Positions 20,887 through 31,061 of a DNA stretch of 64,000 bases are shown here, one piece after another. Location: NCBI GenBank assembly GCA_964035575.1, contig OZ037849.1, forward strand, positions 1,426,001 to 1,490,000. Reading direction: 5' to 3'. Below the pieces are notes generated by a model. That model did no database searches. It was not told the origin of the DNA and worked only from the letters and a program-made list of their open reading frames with translations. The translations under genes were made by a program, and so were the position numbers. Every line of letters begins with the position of its first letter. Position 1 is the first letter of the stretch. This DNA is from Rhynchopus sp. YZ270_cl-10. Its lineage: Eukaryota; Euglenozoa; Diplonemea; Diplonemida; Diplonemidae.

Positions 20887-20903
20887 CAATTTCTATTGTG
20901 CAC
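20887..20903 (+). promoter_or_regulatory. Conserved 3' motif, copy 2 (one change)
   Basis: CAATTTCTATTGTGCAC, within block S2 after the type B relic. Confidence 0.45.
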
Positions 20904-21275
20904 TAGTAGATGTTGCGTTCTTGTTGTGTCCACCACTTTGCACTTCAGGTATTACATATCTTAAGCAACAGGGGTGTGAAGTGCATACCACTTTTCCAGG
21001 AATGTGTAAACGCATACAGTGGTCTATGCTACTGTATCTGGCCGGTGTCTGCATGTTAGTTTGATATTATTCTACATTCTTTCTGACACTAGTTGTTGGC
21101 TACACTCATGCGTTTCTGCACTACGTCATGTGACATACGTCCACTAAGACTTACGCGACACATCTCATTCATTTTCGATTTTGTAAGAATTTTGCCTCGC
21201 GCAGCTCGTGTTCTCTTTATCATTTCTCACCCAACCACTCCTCCACAAGAACACAGATACCTGACGGGAGGGGAG

Positions 21276-23063
21276 ATGGGGATGCAGTGGCTCAATGGCA
21301 TGCTCTCCTTGGACGGGACACTGAGCAGGAAAAAGAGGGCAATGCGCACAGAGTACTTCATCTTTGGTTGTGTGTGTTGGTTGGTAACCGCATCTTTTCT
21401 GGTGTTGACTTTAGAAAAGCTGCGAAGACAGCCCATATTGCTCGGAGGTACAGTGCTGGCCCTACTTGGGTTCAGCATTGTGATCTGTACAGTGCTGTGC
21501 AGGGTTCCGTTGACAACAAGGATGGTTGTGGGCACGCTGTACATTCTCGCATGTGGGGCGCTTATGTGGGATTTGAGTGGAAGAACTGTGTACATGGAGC
21601 AGTGGCCTCTCCTCGTGCTCATCATCGACATGCTGCTTGTGATGCAGGTGCCCACACGGTACAGTCTGGGCCTTGTGTGCTTCATTATTATGTGGTTGTT
21701 GCTGCTTGGTGCTGAGGAGAGCTTCAGGTTTGGTCTGTTCGACCTGCCCGGGTTGCCCAAGCAGGAGGGTGAGTACGGACGGCGGTATTTCTTGGATGAG
21801 AAGTCGAACTGTGAGACGCTGCCCTGTCCAGTACGCTTCCCTTCTCGCCTATTTACTGCAATATCTGTGTTTTCGATTGACTTCATCGTGACACGTGGTT
21901 TCGCACGCCAAGTACTGAAGGAGCAGGAAGCAATGGAGCGGACGATCAACGCTGTGCAGGAGATTGCCTCGCTCCTGGCAAGGTACGACGTGGAGAAGGT
22001 GGCGGAGCTGCTGGAGGAGCATGAACATGAGCTGCCTCAGGGGATGACGGTGGCACTGCGTGCGTTGGAGAAGAACCTGCGGTCGTACAAAGCGTACCTG
22101 CCACTGACGTGTCTGCTTGTGGATGAAAACAACGAACTTGCATACACTGAACACCTCAGTTTTGAACAAGATTGTTCAGAGCTGACAGAATCTTCTATTT
22201 GCACGAATGGAAGCTTACCTGCTGTAAGTGTGCGACACGTTACTTTGGGGCTCACGTCTGTGAAGGCGACTCTGCTGACGGTGAACATCAAAGACACGTT
22301 GCGTCTGGTGGAGCAGGACAGTGCACACTTCTCCTCCTTCTTCACAACTCTTCTTCTGAAGACGTTGCAGGCAACAGAGTCATACCGTGGGATGGTGGAC
22401 GTGTTTGTCGGTGACAGGGTGCACTGCTCGTTCAACACGTCAAGGCAGTGTGCAAACCACGCCACCTCAGCACTGCACACAGCAACGATGCTCTTGCAGG
22501 ACTCCACGTTGTCGCAGGTGAACATCGGTGTTGCATCTGGGAAGGTGCTGCGTGGTGACATGGGGTGTGCTGTGATGCGCCGCTTCAGCATGGTGGGCAC
22601 ACTTGTGCGTGACGTGCATGGGATGGAACGTGCAGGACGTATCCTTGGCTGCGACGTGCTCTGCAACCGTATGTGCTTCAGCGACGCTGAGTGCGAACAC
22701 GAGATGCGCCTGATTCCGTGCAAGGTGGAAGTGTCTGCAACCTCTGACACACCCGAAGTGGTTGCTGAGCTTCTTCTTGACAACGAACAAGCCTACCACG
22801 CGACTGAAGAGTGGATGTACCAGATCGGGAAGAACAAGAAGTGGGAGAACTACAACATAGCAGTGCGGCAATACCTGAAAGGCGATGTGTCTGCAGCAGC
22901 GGTTGAAGAGGCTGCACAGGGTTGTCCTTGTGAACGGAGCCCTTTGAACGTGCATCCCTCGACAGTCAAGGGTGGGCTTCTGAGTGTGGCTTTGGCACGA
23001 CCACTGGAGGGCACAGGGGATGTGAAAATGGAAATACTTACTGAACTGGACAATCGTGCGTGA
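21276..23063 (+). CDS. Type A: six-helix membrane protein with degenerate class III cyclase domain
   Basis: 595 aa, intact. The N-terminus reads MGMQWLNGMLSLDGTLSRKK, slightly different from its neighbours; the frame is open 61 codons upstream, but the shared ATG after the leader CAG is preferred. Six helices, TM1-TM2 loop EKLRRQPIL, Cys loop NCETLPCP, linker, acidic variable segment (ENNELAYTEHLS), then the non-catalytic domain with LTSV, VGDRV and GDMG. The C-terminal end GDVKMEILTEL is shared with the copy at 24317, so these two are sister copies. The membrane module resembles 18897, 24317 and 26600 (FDLPGLPKQEG and similar) more than 3697 and 6156. Confidence 0.85.
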   Translation: MGMQWLNGMLSLDGTLSRKKRAMRTEYFIFGCVCWLVTASFLVLTLEKLRRQPILLGGTVLALLGFSIVICTVLCRVPLTTRMVVGTLYILACGALMWDLSGRTVYMEQWPLLVLIIDMLLVMQVPTRYSLGLVCFIIMWLLLLGAEESFRFGLFDLPGLPKQEGEYGRRYFLDEKSNCETLPCPVRFPSRLFTAISVFSIDFIVTRGFARQVLKEQEAMERTINAVQEIASLLARYDVEKVAELLEEHEHELPQGMTVALRALEKNLRSYKAYLPLTCLLVDENNELAYTEHLSFEQDCSELTESSICTNGSLPAVSVRHVTLGLTSVKATLLTVNIKDTLRLVEQDSAHFSSFFTTLLLKTLQATESYRGMVDVFVGDRVHCSFNTSRQCANHATSALHTATMLLQDSTLSQVNIGVASGKVLRGDMGCAVMRRFSMVGTLVRDVHGMERAGRILGCDVLCNRMCFSDAECEHEMRLIPCKVEVSATSDTPEVVAELLLDNEQAYHATEEWMYQIGKNKKWENYNIAVRQYLKGDVSAAAVEEAAQGCPCERSPLNVHPSTVKGGLLSVALARPLEGTGDVKMEILTELDNRA

Positions 23064-23836
23064 AGGCCTGCCAATGTCAACTCTAAGAAGACGCACGTCT
23101 GCATAACGTTTTCATAGTTTTCATGTGTGAGGAAGTGTTCCTACTTTTGAACCTCTTCCCAATGTACCATTCGCCATTGGTTACCCCCCCGTTTTAGAGA
23201 TCATCAGGTGTACATTAAGTTTTTTTTGTTACTGTCAGACTGATTGGTTACCATTAACGGGCTTTGTTGATGAGTTAGAACGAGACATGACGAGCTATCT
23301 GCAGTGACAATTTCCATTGTGCACGAGTCGATGTCGCGTTCGTTTTGTCCACCACTTTACACTTCAGGTTCTCCATTTTGTAGTCATGCCCAAAAAATGG
23401 TTCATCAGAGCTTGAACCCTATGCTTGTACGTCCAAGCATGAGACCCAACGTTTACTTTACGACTCCCTCTTTAATGTGTTCATATTCTCTATTCATTTT
23501 ATACGTTATTTTTGGTCTCTTTGAGCCTCTTGATTTGGGGAATTATTTTCCGCTGACCCCTAGACATATTATTGTTATTTGTGTGAAGCGGTCAACCACC
23601 CACCTTTTACCGTTTCACGATTTTTACTCCCGTTGTAGAAGCAATATGTATTCATCAGTATTTTGTTGGCCCCTTATTGTGCACTCATCTCATGACGGCG
23701 CACTACCACGCTGGTATTACCAGTTCCGCATATAGAGCGTTTTGCACACTTTTTTTCGGGTAAATGTGGCAGGTAGCGGAGGTCTGAAACCCGACTTTTT
23801 TTCCTTTTATTGGTACTCCAGAAAAAAAAAATCCCA
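23064..23836. other. Spacer behind a type A gene
   Basis: AT-rich. Carries part of block S2 with the 3' motif at 23308-23324, then sequence without a supported gene. A 143-aa frame at 23304-23735 has no recognisable features and overlaps the repeat, so I leave it out. Confidence 0.4.
23308..23324 (+). promoter_or_regulatory. Conserved 3' motif, copy 3
   Basis: CAATTTCCATTGTGCAC about 245 bp behind the type A stop at 23063. Confidence 0.45.
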
Positions 23837-23880
23837 AGTACGCAACATGTACGCAAAATGGGGTTATCAGGAGCACCATT
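23837..23880. repeat. Short dispersed repeat shared with 30786-30900
   Basis: 'ccaagtacgcaacatgtacg' and 'aaaatggggttatcaggagc' recur around 30787-30812 and 30870-30900, where the two pieces are separated by an extra ~60 bp. Confidence 0.5.
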
Positions 23881-23886
23881 TATAAT

Positions 23887-24097
23887 TTTACCAATTACCG
23901 ACCCTCCCCCGTGAAATTGTCCCCCCCCAAAAAAAAACCGGTATTTTGCCCCGACGGACAATTTCAAGGGAGTCGCGGGGACAACCTTTGCTCTCCCTTC
24001 TTCACATCAAAACGGCCACCCCCCTACAGGACGAGAAATTGTCCACCCCTCACTTTTTCCCCCAGGGGGGACAATTTCACCGGGGAGGGTTGGTAAA
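23887..24097. mobile_element. Small MITE-like element, about 210 bp
   Basis: Ends are inverted repeats. The left reads tttaccaattaccgaccctc and the right reverse complement tttaccaaccctcccc, both continuing with a shared GTGAAATTGTCCCCCC. No coding capacity. The target duplication is not clear. Confidence 0.55.
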
Positions 24098-24316
24098 TGA
24101 TTTTACAAGCGAAATAGTTATCGCCGGCCGAAAAAAAGTATAATCTCGGGAAGCGCAACATGGTCATTTTCCGGCACACCCGCCCCTGTTATGAACCAGG
24201 GATTTCAAAGAACACTGTGCATGTTTTTGTCGGCAGTCAAGTTATCTTGCACTCTTACCCACCCCTCCAACTACTTTTTAACCACCCCTCCACACAGATA
24301 CCTGACGGGAGGGGAG

Positions 24317-26101
24317 ATGGGGATGCAGTGTCTCAATGGCGTGCTCTCCTTGGACGGGACACTGAGCACCAAAGGGAAGGAGCTGCGCACACAGTTCTTC
24401 ATCTTTGCCTGTGCCGGTTGGTTGGTGACTGCATTTTTTATGGTGTTGTCTTTAGAAGAGCAGCTAACAACACGTGCATTCTTCGGAGGGTCACTGACGA
24501 TCCTGCTTGGGCTCAGCATTGGCATCTGTGCAGTGCTGTGCAGGGTTCCGTTGACAACAAGGACAGTTGTGGGCACGTTGTATGTGTCCACATGTGGCCT
24601 CCTCATGTGGGATTTGAGTGGACGACCTATCTCCAACCAGGAATGGCCTCTCCTCGTGCTCGTCATCGACATGCTGCTTGTGATGCAGGTGCCCACACGG
24701 TACAGTTTGGGTCTTGTGGGTTTTATTATCATGTGGTTGTTGCTGCTTGGTGTTGAGGAGAGCTTCAGGTTTGGTCTGTTCGACCTGCCAGGGTTGCCCA
24801 AGCAGGAGGGTAAGTACGGACGGCGGTATTACTTGGAGGAGAAGTCGAACTGTGAGACGCTGCCCTGTTCAACACCGTTCCCTTCATCTCGCGTATATAC
24901 TGCAATATCAGTGTTTTCGATTGACTTCATCGTGACACGTGGTTTCGCACGCCAAGTGCTGAAGGAGCAGGCATCAATGGAGCGGACGATCAACGCTGTG
25001 CAGGAGATCGCCTCGCTCCTGGCAAGGTACGACGTGGAGAAGGTGGCGGAGCTGCTGGAGGAGCATGAACATGAGCTGCCTGTGGGGATGACGGTGGCAC
25101 TGCGTGCGTTGGAGAAGAACCTGCGGTCGTACAAAGCGTACCTGCCACAGACGTGTTTGCTTGGGGGCGATGATAACGAAGTTGAGTGCGCTGAAGACGT
25201 CGGTGTGACAGAACAAGATTGTTCAGAGCTGACAGCATCTTCCAGTTTCACGAATGTTAGCTTACCTGCTGCAAGTGTGCGACACGTTACTTTGGGGCTC
25301 ACGTCTGTGAAGGCGACTCTGCTGACGGTGAACATCAAAGACACGTTGCGTCTGGTGGAGGAGGACAGTGCACACTTCTCCTCCTTCTTCACAACTCTTC
25401 TTCTGAAGACGTTGAAGGCAACAGAGACACACCGTGGGATGGTGGATGTGTTTGTTGGTGACAGGGTGCACTGCTCGTTCAACACGTCAAGGCAGTGTGC
25501 AAACCACGCCACCTCAGCACTGCACACAGCAACGATGCTCTTGCAGGACTCCACGTTGTCGCAGGTGAACATCGGTGTTGCAGCTGGGAAGGTGCTGCGT
25601 GGTGACATGGGGTGTGCTGTGATGCGCCGCTTCAGCATGGTGGGCACACTTGTGCGTGACGTGCATGGGATGGAACGTGCAGGACGTATCCTTGGCTGCG
25701 ACGTGCTCTGCAACCGTATGTGCTTCAGCGATGCTGAGTGTGAACACGAGATGCGCCTGATTCCGTGCAAGGTGGAAGTGTCTGCAACCGCTGACACACC
25801 CGAAGTGGTTGCTGAGCTTCTACTTGACAACGAACAAGCCTACCACGCGACTGAAGAGTGGATGTACCAGATCGGGAAGAACAAGAAGTGGGAGAACTAC
25901 AACATAGCAGTGCGGCAATACCTGAAAGGCGATGTGTCTGCAGCAGCGGTTGAAGAGGCTGGACAGGGTTGTCCTTGTGAACGGAGCCCTTTGAACGTGC
26001 ATCCCTCGACAGTCAAGGGTGGGCTTCTGAGTGTGGCCTTGGGACGACCACTGGAGGGCACAGGGGATGTGAAAATGGAAATACTTACTGAAGTCGAGTA
26101 G
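24317..26101 (+). CDS. Type A: six-helix membrane protein with degenerate class III cyclase domain
   Basis: 594 aa, intact. Same plan as the copy at 21276 and the same C-terminal end (GDVKMEILTE). TM1-TM2 loop is EEQLTTRAF; Cys loop NCETLPCS. The variable acidic segment GGDDNEVECAEDVGVTEQD matches the broken copy at 18897 almost residue for residue, whereas the helices differ, a sign of segmental exchange. The leader here is shorter: the 'caagaa' of the common leader is missing ('cacccctccacacag'). The degenerate domain keeps GD in VGDRV but lacks the first metal Asp and the Asn/Arg pair. Confidence 0.85.
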   Translation: MGMQCLNGVLSLDGTLSTKGKELRTQFFIFACAGWLVTAFFMVLSLEEQLTTRAFFGGSLTILLGLSIGICAVLCRVPLTTRTVVGTLYVSTCGLLMWDLSGRPISNQEWPLLVLVIDMLLVMQVPTRYSLGLVGFIIMWLLLLGVEESFRFGLFDLPGLPKQEGKYGRRYYLEEKSNCETLPCSTPFPSSRVYTAISVFSIDFIVTRGFARQVLKEQASMERTINAVQEIASLLARYDVEKVAELLEEHEHELPVGMTVALRALEKNLRSYKAYLPQTCLLGGDDNEVECAEDVGVTEQDCSELTASSSFTNVSLPAASVRHVTLGLTSVKATLLTVNIKDTLRLVEEDSAHFSSFFTTLLLKTLKATETHRGMVDVFVGDRVHCSFNTSRQCANHATSALHTATMLLQDSTLSQVNIGVAAGKVLRGDMGCAVMRRFSMVGTLVRDVHGMERAGRILGCDVLCNRMCFSDAECEHEMRLIPCKVEVSATADTPEVVAELLLDNEQAYHATEEWMYQIGKNKKWENYNIAVRQYLKGDVSAAAVEEAGQGCPCERSPLNVHPSTVKGGLLSVALGRPLEGTGDVKMEILTEVE

Positions 26102-26157
26102 AGTTCATAATAGCCTGCCACTACCTGTCTGAGGTGTGCATAATGAGTGACGCTATG

Positions 26158-26469
26158 ACAATACCGCCAGATACCCCAAAGGTCCTTGCGATGATGAATC
26201 GAGTGACAACGAGGCACGACGAGCCATCTGCAGTGGCAATTTCCATTGTGCACGAGTAGATGTCGCGTTCTTGTTGAGTCCACCACTTTGCACTTCAGGT
26301 ATTACCTTCTAAGCAACAGGGGTGTGAAGTGCATACCACTTTTCCAGGAATGTGTAAACGCATACAGTGGTCTATGCTACTGCATGTATCTGCATGTGTG
26401 TTTGATATTCTAGTTCCGTGTCTGTTTGACACTCGACACTAATGGTTGGCCACCCTCATGCGTTTCTGC
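26158..26469. repeat. Array spacer block S2, copy 2
   Basis: Counterpart of 20804-21120. The type B-like relic at its left end is more decayed here (VLAMMNRV, then out of frame). Confidence 0.6.
26237..26253 (+). promoter_or_regulatory. Conserved 3' motif, copy 4
   Basis: CAATTTCCATTGTGCAC inside S2 copy 2. Confidence 0.45.
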
Positions 26470-26599
26470 GATGAGGTTCGTGTGTGCTACTCTGTGTGCT
26501 CTTCCCTCCGAACAAGTGATTGTGGAAGCCTGAGTTCTCTTTATCATTTCTCACCCAACCACCCCTCCACAAGATAACAGATACCTGACGGGAGGGGAG

Positions 26600-28408
26600 A
26601 TGGGGATGCAGTGTCTCAATGGCGTGCTCTCCTTGGACGGGACACTGAGCACCAAAAGGAAGGAGCTGCGCACACAGTACTTCATCTTCGCCTGTGCGGG
26701 TTGGTTGGTAAATATACTTTTTATAGTGTTGACTTTCGGAAAGCAGGTGAGACAGCCCATCAACATGGCAGGAACACTGATTGTGCTGCTTGGGCTCAGC
26801 GTTGCGATAGGTACAGTGCTGTGCAGGGTTCCGTTGACAACACCCGTTGTGGTGGGCACGTTGTACATGATGACATTTGGGGGCCTTTTGTGGGATTTGA
26901 ATGGACGATCTCTCTTCTTGGAGCAGTGGCCTCTCCTCGTGCTCGTCATCGACGTGCTGCTTGTGATGCAGGTGCCCACACGGTACAGTCTGGGCCTCGT
27001 TTGTTTTCTAGCCATGTGGTTGATGCTGCTTGGTGTTGAGGAGAGCTTCAGGTTTGGTCTGTTCGAACTCCCAGGGATGCCTGAACAAGAGGGTCGGTAC
27101 GGACGGCGGTATTACTTGGAGGAGAAGTCGAACTGTGAGACGCTGCCCTGTTCAACACCGTTCCCTTCGACTCGCCTAGTAACTGCAGTATCTGTGTTTG
27201 TGATTGACTTCATCGTGACACGTGGGTTCTCGCGTGAGGTGCTGAAGGAGCAAGCATCAATGGAGCGGACGATCAACACTGTGCAGGAGATCGCCTCACT
27301 CCTGGCAGGATACGACGTGGAGAAGGTGGCGGAGCTGCTGGAGGAGCATGAACATGAGCTGCCTGAGGGGATGACGGTGGCACTGCGTGCGTTGGAGGCG
27401 AACCTGCGGTCGTACAAAGCGTACCTCCCACAGACATGTTTGCTTGGGGATGAAGACAGCGAAGTTGAGTGCGCTGAAGACGTCGGTGCAGAGGACGATT
27501 GTTCAGAGCAAACGGAATCATCCAGTTGCACGAATGCAAGCTTACCTGCTGCAATTGTTCGACACGTTCCTTTGGTGCTGTCGTCTGTGGAGGCGACTCT
27601 GCTGACGGTGAACATCAAAGACACGTTGCGTCTGGTGGAGCAGGACAGTGCACACTTCTCCTCCTTCTTCACAACTCTTCTTCTAAAGACGTTGAAAGCA
27701 ACAGAGTCATACCGTGGGATGGTGGACGTGTTTGTCGGTGACAGGGTGCACTGCTCGTTCAACACATCAAGGCAGTGTGCAAACCACGCCACCTCAGCAC
27801 TGCACACAGCAACGATGCTGTTGAGGGGGTTGAAGCTGTCGCAGGTGAACATCGGTGTTGCGACTGGGAAGGTGTTGCGTGGTGACATGGGGTGTGAAGT
27901 GATGCGCCGCTTCAGCATGGTGGGCACACTTGTGCGTGACGTGCATGGGATGGAACGTGCAGGACGTATCCTTGGCTGTGACGTGCTCTGCAACCGTATG
28001 TGCTTCAGCGACGCTGAGTGTGAACACGAGATGCGCCTGATTCCGTGCAAGGTGGAAGTGTCTGCAACTTCTGACACACCTGAAGTGGTTGCTGAGCTTC
28101 TGCTTGACAATGAACAATCTGACCTTGTGACCGAAGAGTGGATGTACCAGATCGGGAAGAACAAGAAGTGGGAGAACTACAACACAGCAGTGCGAAAGTA
28201 CCTGAAAGGCGATGTGTCTGCAGCAGCGGTTGAAGAGGCTGCACAGGGTTGTCCTTGTGAACGGAGCCCTTTGAACGTGCATCCCTCGACAGTCCCGGGC
28301 GGGCTTCTGAGTGTGGCTTTGGCACGACCGTGCGGGAGAGAACGGAGAGACAATGTGGAAAATTCTGAGGTGAGCTACGACACGTTGTCAGGCCTTTCTT
28401 TGCATTAA
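26600..28408 (+). CDS. Type A: six-helix membrane protein with degenerate class III cyclase domain
   Basis: 602 aa, intact, the longest type A copy. TM1-TM2 loop GKQVRQPIN; Cys loop NCETLPCS; loop before it FELPGMPEQEG. The linker reads MERTINTVQEIASLLAGYDVE and is followed by an acidic segment (EDSEVECAEDVGAEDDC) and the degenerate domain with LSSVEAT in place of FTDIRAS, VGDRV and GDMG. The C-terminal 25 residues (from CGRERRDN) are private. It is the last cyclase before the ankyrin gene and the transposon-rich region. Confidence 0.85.
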   Translation: MGMQCLNGVLSLDGTLSTKRKELRTQYFIFACAGWLVNILFIVLTFGKQVRQPINMAGTLIVLLGLSVAIGTVLCRVPLTTPVVVGTLYMMTFGGLLWDLNGRSLFLEQWPLLVLVIDVLLVMQVPTRYSLGLVCFLAMWLMLLGVEESFRFGLFELPGMPEQEGRYGRRYYLEEKSNCETLPCSTPFPSTRLVTAVSVFVIDFIVTRGFSREVLKEQASMERTINTVQEIASLLAGYDVEKVAELLEEHEHELPEGMTVALRALEANLRSYKAYLPQTCLLGDEDSEVECAEDVGAEDDCSEQTESSSCTNASLPAAIVRHVPLVLSSVEATLLTVNIKDTLRLVEQDSAHFSSFFTTLLLKTLKATESYRGMVDVFVGDRVHCSFNTSRQCANHATSALHTATMLLRGLKLSQVNIGVATGKVLRGDMGCEVMRRFSMVGTLVRDVHGMERAGRILGCDVLCNRMCFSDAECEHEMRLIPCKVEVSATSDTPEVVAELLLDNEQSDLVTEEWMYQIGKNKKWENYNTAVRKYLKGDVSAAAVEEAAQGCPCERSPLNVHPSTVPGGLLSVALARPCGRERRDNVENSEVSYDTLSGLSLH

Positions 28409-29003
28409 TAACTTTGCTTCCTTTTTATACGAGCATGTTTTGTTATGATTCAATACGTCTGAAAATGAAATACACGTTCTTCGCATGTCACTAGTCTTAC
28501 CAGAATAGGATGCGAGTTTTTGGGGTTTTTCAGGCCTTTTTGGGTTTGAATAAATGGATGATGATGTATTCAACAATCAGCAAAGGACAAAGTAGAATAG
28601 CAGAGGGTATTTCATTTCGCAGGTAGTGAAAGGCTTTAAGAGGGATGTGTTCACTGGTTTTACATTCAGTGTTGCATTCATATTGTGACAACACGTGTGG
28701 TCCATTTAGGGTACCTGGTACCACCAGGGCTCTCTACGCAACGGGACATTTTTGTGGCTGTTCCATTTGACCCACCATAAAACATATGCACAGGTCATGT
28801 TGTTCACTGCGGTGACGGGAGGAGTCTTTTCCAAGACTCCAGGACCGTTTCCGGGGGGCTGTCTCGCATTGTGCTTTCTGCCAATAAGGGCCAACAACTT
28901 TCAACAACTTTCAAATGGTGTAACGTTGTGATTTATTTTACCGTTTTGTGTGTCCCGCTTTCGTCCCCAACCCCCCCTACCACCACAGCCACACAACCTC
29001 CTA
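28409..29003. other. Spacer before the ankyrin gene
   Basis: Contains decayed array-spacer sequence: 'gggtttgaataaatgg...caatcagcaaa' at about 28546-28590 resembles the empty site at 9291-9338, and 28620-28880 resembles S1. It ends with a C-rich tract, 'ccctaccaccacag', and then the ankyrin leader. No gene is seen. Confidence 0.5.
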
Positions 29004-30002
29004 ATGGGAGCCAGCGCCTCACAAGAGGTTCGCCTTGCAGCAGAGAAGGGCGACACTGCACGGGTGGAGCGTCTGCTTATGCGGCGGGTGGACCCGGACA
29101 GCTTTGGGGTGAAGACGGGAGGGTCGACGTTGCACCTGGCCGCGCAGAACGGGCATGAGGAATGTATACTGGTGTTGGTACGTCATGGCGCGAATGTGGA
29201 CCACCAGAAGTTTGACGGTGCGACACCTCTGCTTATGGCAGCGCAGCGTGGCAACCTTGGGTGTGTCGAAGCACTTTTGCGAAGCGGTGCGAACACCGAC
29301 AGCACGAAGAACGATGGGCTCGCAAGCATACACCTTGCATGCAGGAACGGCCACACCTCATGTGTGGATGAACTGCTTGCTCGCGGTGCCGATGCGAACC
29401 ACCGTGTCATCAAAGACGATGTCTTCACCAATACGCCACTCCTCATTGCAGTCGCAAGAAACAACGCTTCATGTGTAGCGTCGCTCCTCCGGCATGGGGC
29501 GGACCCAAATTTGGTGAATGAGTTGGGCACCTCTGCGCTGTACATCGCAGTGCAGGTGAGTGTCGAGATGGTGCTGCAGCTGTTGGGGATGGGCGCGCGG
29601 CCTGACGTGAAGAGGGAACGTGGCGGGCAGTGTCCGTTGCACATTGCGGTGATAAAGAAGAAGACGAGCTGTGTGCAGGAGTTGCTGCGTGCGGGGGCCG
29701 ACGCAGAGGTGACAAATGAAGCGGGGGCAACACCACTGCACGTCGCTGCGGCGCTGAACCGCGTGGACTGTGTCGCTGCGCTTGCAGAGGCGGGTGCCAA
29801 CGTGAACTCTCTCAACGCAAGCAACGAGACGCCCCTCCTCGTTGCCGCCAAGGACGGTGCTGCAGACGCCCTCTCGGAGCTCCTCAAGCACGGTGCCTGC
29901 CCGCAAACTGCCACCCCAGACGGTGCGACGGCTCTCATTGTTGCGACACACAATGCGCATGATGCATGCGTTACAGCGTTGAACAATGCAATGCTCCGTT
30001 AA
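29004..30002 (+). CDS. Ankyrin-repeat protein with predicted N-myristoylation signal
   Basis: 332 aa composed almost entirely of about ten ankyrin repeats of ~33 residues; typical units read GATPLHVAAALNRVDCVAAL and are followed by AGANVN-like turns. The first and last units are partial caps. There is no other domain and no membrane segment. I chose the ATG at 29004 (MGASASQE) because it follows an AG acceptor-like site and because MGxxxS fits an N-myristoylation signal; the frame is open 18 codons further but without an ATG. Ankyrin repeats are protein-binding scaffolds, and the partner is not deducible. A myristoylated scaffold would sit at a membrane, which is at least compatible with the cyclase neighbours. 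Low divergence between repeats is not evident. Confidence 0.85.
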   Translation: MGASASQEVRLAAEKGDTARVERLLMRRVDPDSFGVKTGGSTLHLAAQNGHEECILVLVRHGANVDHQKFDGATPLLMAAQRGNLGCVEALLRSGANTDSTKNDGLASIHLACRNGHTSCVDELLARGADANHRVIKDDVFTNTPLLIAVARNNASCVASLLRHGADPNLVNELGTSALYIAVQVSVEMVLQLLGMGARPDVKRERGGQCPLHIAVIKKKTSCVQELLRAGADAEVTNEAGATPLHVAAALNRVDCVAALAEAGANVNSLNASNETPLLVAAKDGAADALSELLKHGACPQTATPDGATALIVATHNAHDACVTALNNAMLR

Positions 30003-30051
30003 GAATGGAGCGGGTGGGGGGTGGGGGTACACGATGAAGTTATAATAATAT

Positions 30052-30755
30052 CAGGCCTTTTGCTAACTTTGGGATTTTCCCCAGGAATGGCATGATGGTC
30101 AAAAAAAAATAATTTCCTGGAAAAAAAGTACATTCCGAGCTTTCCCACCTGGTAAAAGCGGTCGTCGCGCGCTTCGCGCGCGCCTCCCTGACAGCCACAG
30201 GATGGAGAGGCGAAGGGTCAGCTTTGCAAGATAACAAAAAAAAACGGAATCTAATCCTTTATTAACGGTGCTTGGTCTTGCGCCTTACGCACACTGACCG
30301 TACAAAATCACTACGTCTTCCAGAAGCAGGGGCTGTTGCAACGGTTGGGTCACTTTGAAATAACAATGGTAAAATTTTTGCAGCTTGGGTCAAGTTTCAT
30401 TTCTGGCTGCAAAATGCAAGGGAATCCCCTTAGACATTGTAAAATGGCACCGTAGGCAGGAAGAAAATAGCGTACAGCGCGAGCGAAGCGAGCGGGAATT
30501 TTTTTTTTTTAGGAATACCTCCGCGAGCGCAGCGAGCAGAAAAATTTTAAGGTGCCATCATGCCATCATGCCATCATGCCATCATGCCATCATGCCATCA
30601 TGCCATCATGCCATCATGCCATCATGCCATCTGGGTGATGGAGAGCGAAAGCCCTGCCCCACCACCCCCCGTGGCATGATGGTGGCATGATGGAAAAAAA
30701 AATAAAAAACGCCCAAAAACGTGGCATGATGGCATGATGGTTAGCAAAAGGCCTG
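30052..30755. mobile_element. Non-autonomous TIR element, about 0.7 kb
   Basis: Inverted ends CAGGCCTTTTGCTAAC, with TAATAATAT on both sides (30043-30051 and 30756-30764) as a possible 9-bp target duplication. The element carries GGCATGATGG near both ends and a tandem array of the same 8-mer in its body. No transposase. The TIR start CAGG is hAT-like, but hAT duplications are usually 8 bp. Confidence 0.6.
30553..30630. repeat. 8-bp tandem repeat, TGCCATCA x about 9.75
   Basis: Perfect units. Its complement (TGATGGCA) occurs as scattered copies at 30085-30096 and 30672-30740 within the same element, so the array probably grew from an internal word of the transposon. Confidence 0.85.
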
Positions 30756-31061
30756 TAATAATATTGGTGATCCTGAAATAAAAAATACCAAGTACGCAAC
30801 AACTACGCAATTTTGGGTATTCCTGTATTATTATTTTTTTTCGTGCACAAATTTGTCAAAATGCGCAACAAGTACGAAAAATGGGGTTTTCAGGAGCACC
30901 AAATATACTAATTATGGGATCCAGATTATACTAAGATTTTTGGTATGACCGGTATGCTCTACAGGTCTAGCATGTCATATATCATGCTTCGCCGTCATAT
31001 CAAAAACCTTAGTAACATCGATCATCACCGTGTAGGGGGGCCTCCCGGGTGGGAGGAAGTA

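Larger units (their letters stand above)
20804..21120. repeat. Array spacer block S2, copy 1
   Basis: About 315 bp shared with 26158-26469, each lying behind a type A gene. Its left end holds a remnant of a type B coding end, then the 3' motif, then 'cttcaggtatta', 'gcaacaggggtgtgaagtgc' and 'catacagtggtctatgct'. A short part (3' motif plus 'tccaccactttacacttcagg') is also present at 23281-23370. Confidence 0.65.

Noticed and set aside
23304-23735. 143-aa frame in the spacer behind a type A gene
   Set aside because: AT-rich, partly inside repeat S2, no conserved counterpart behind other copies.
30553-30630. CRISPR-like array
   Set aside because: Plain 8-bp tandem repeat without spacers, in a eukaryotic genome.
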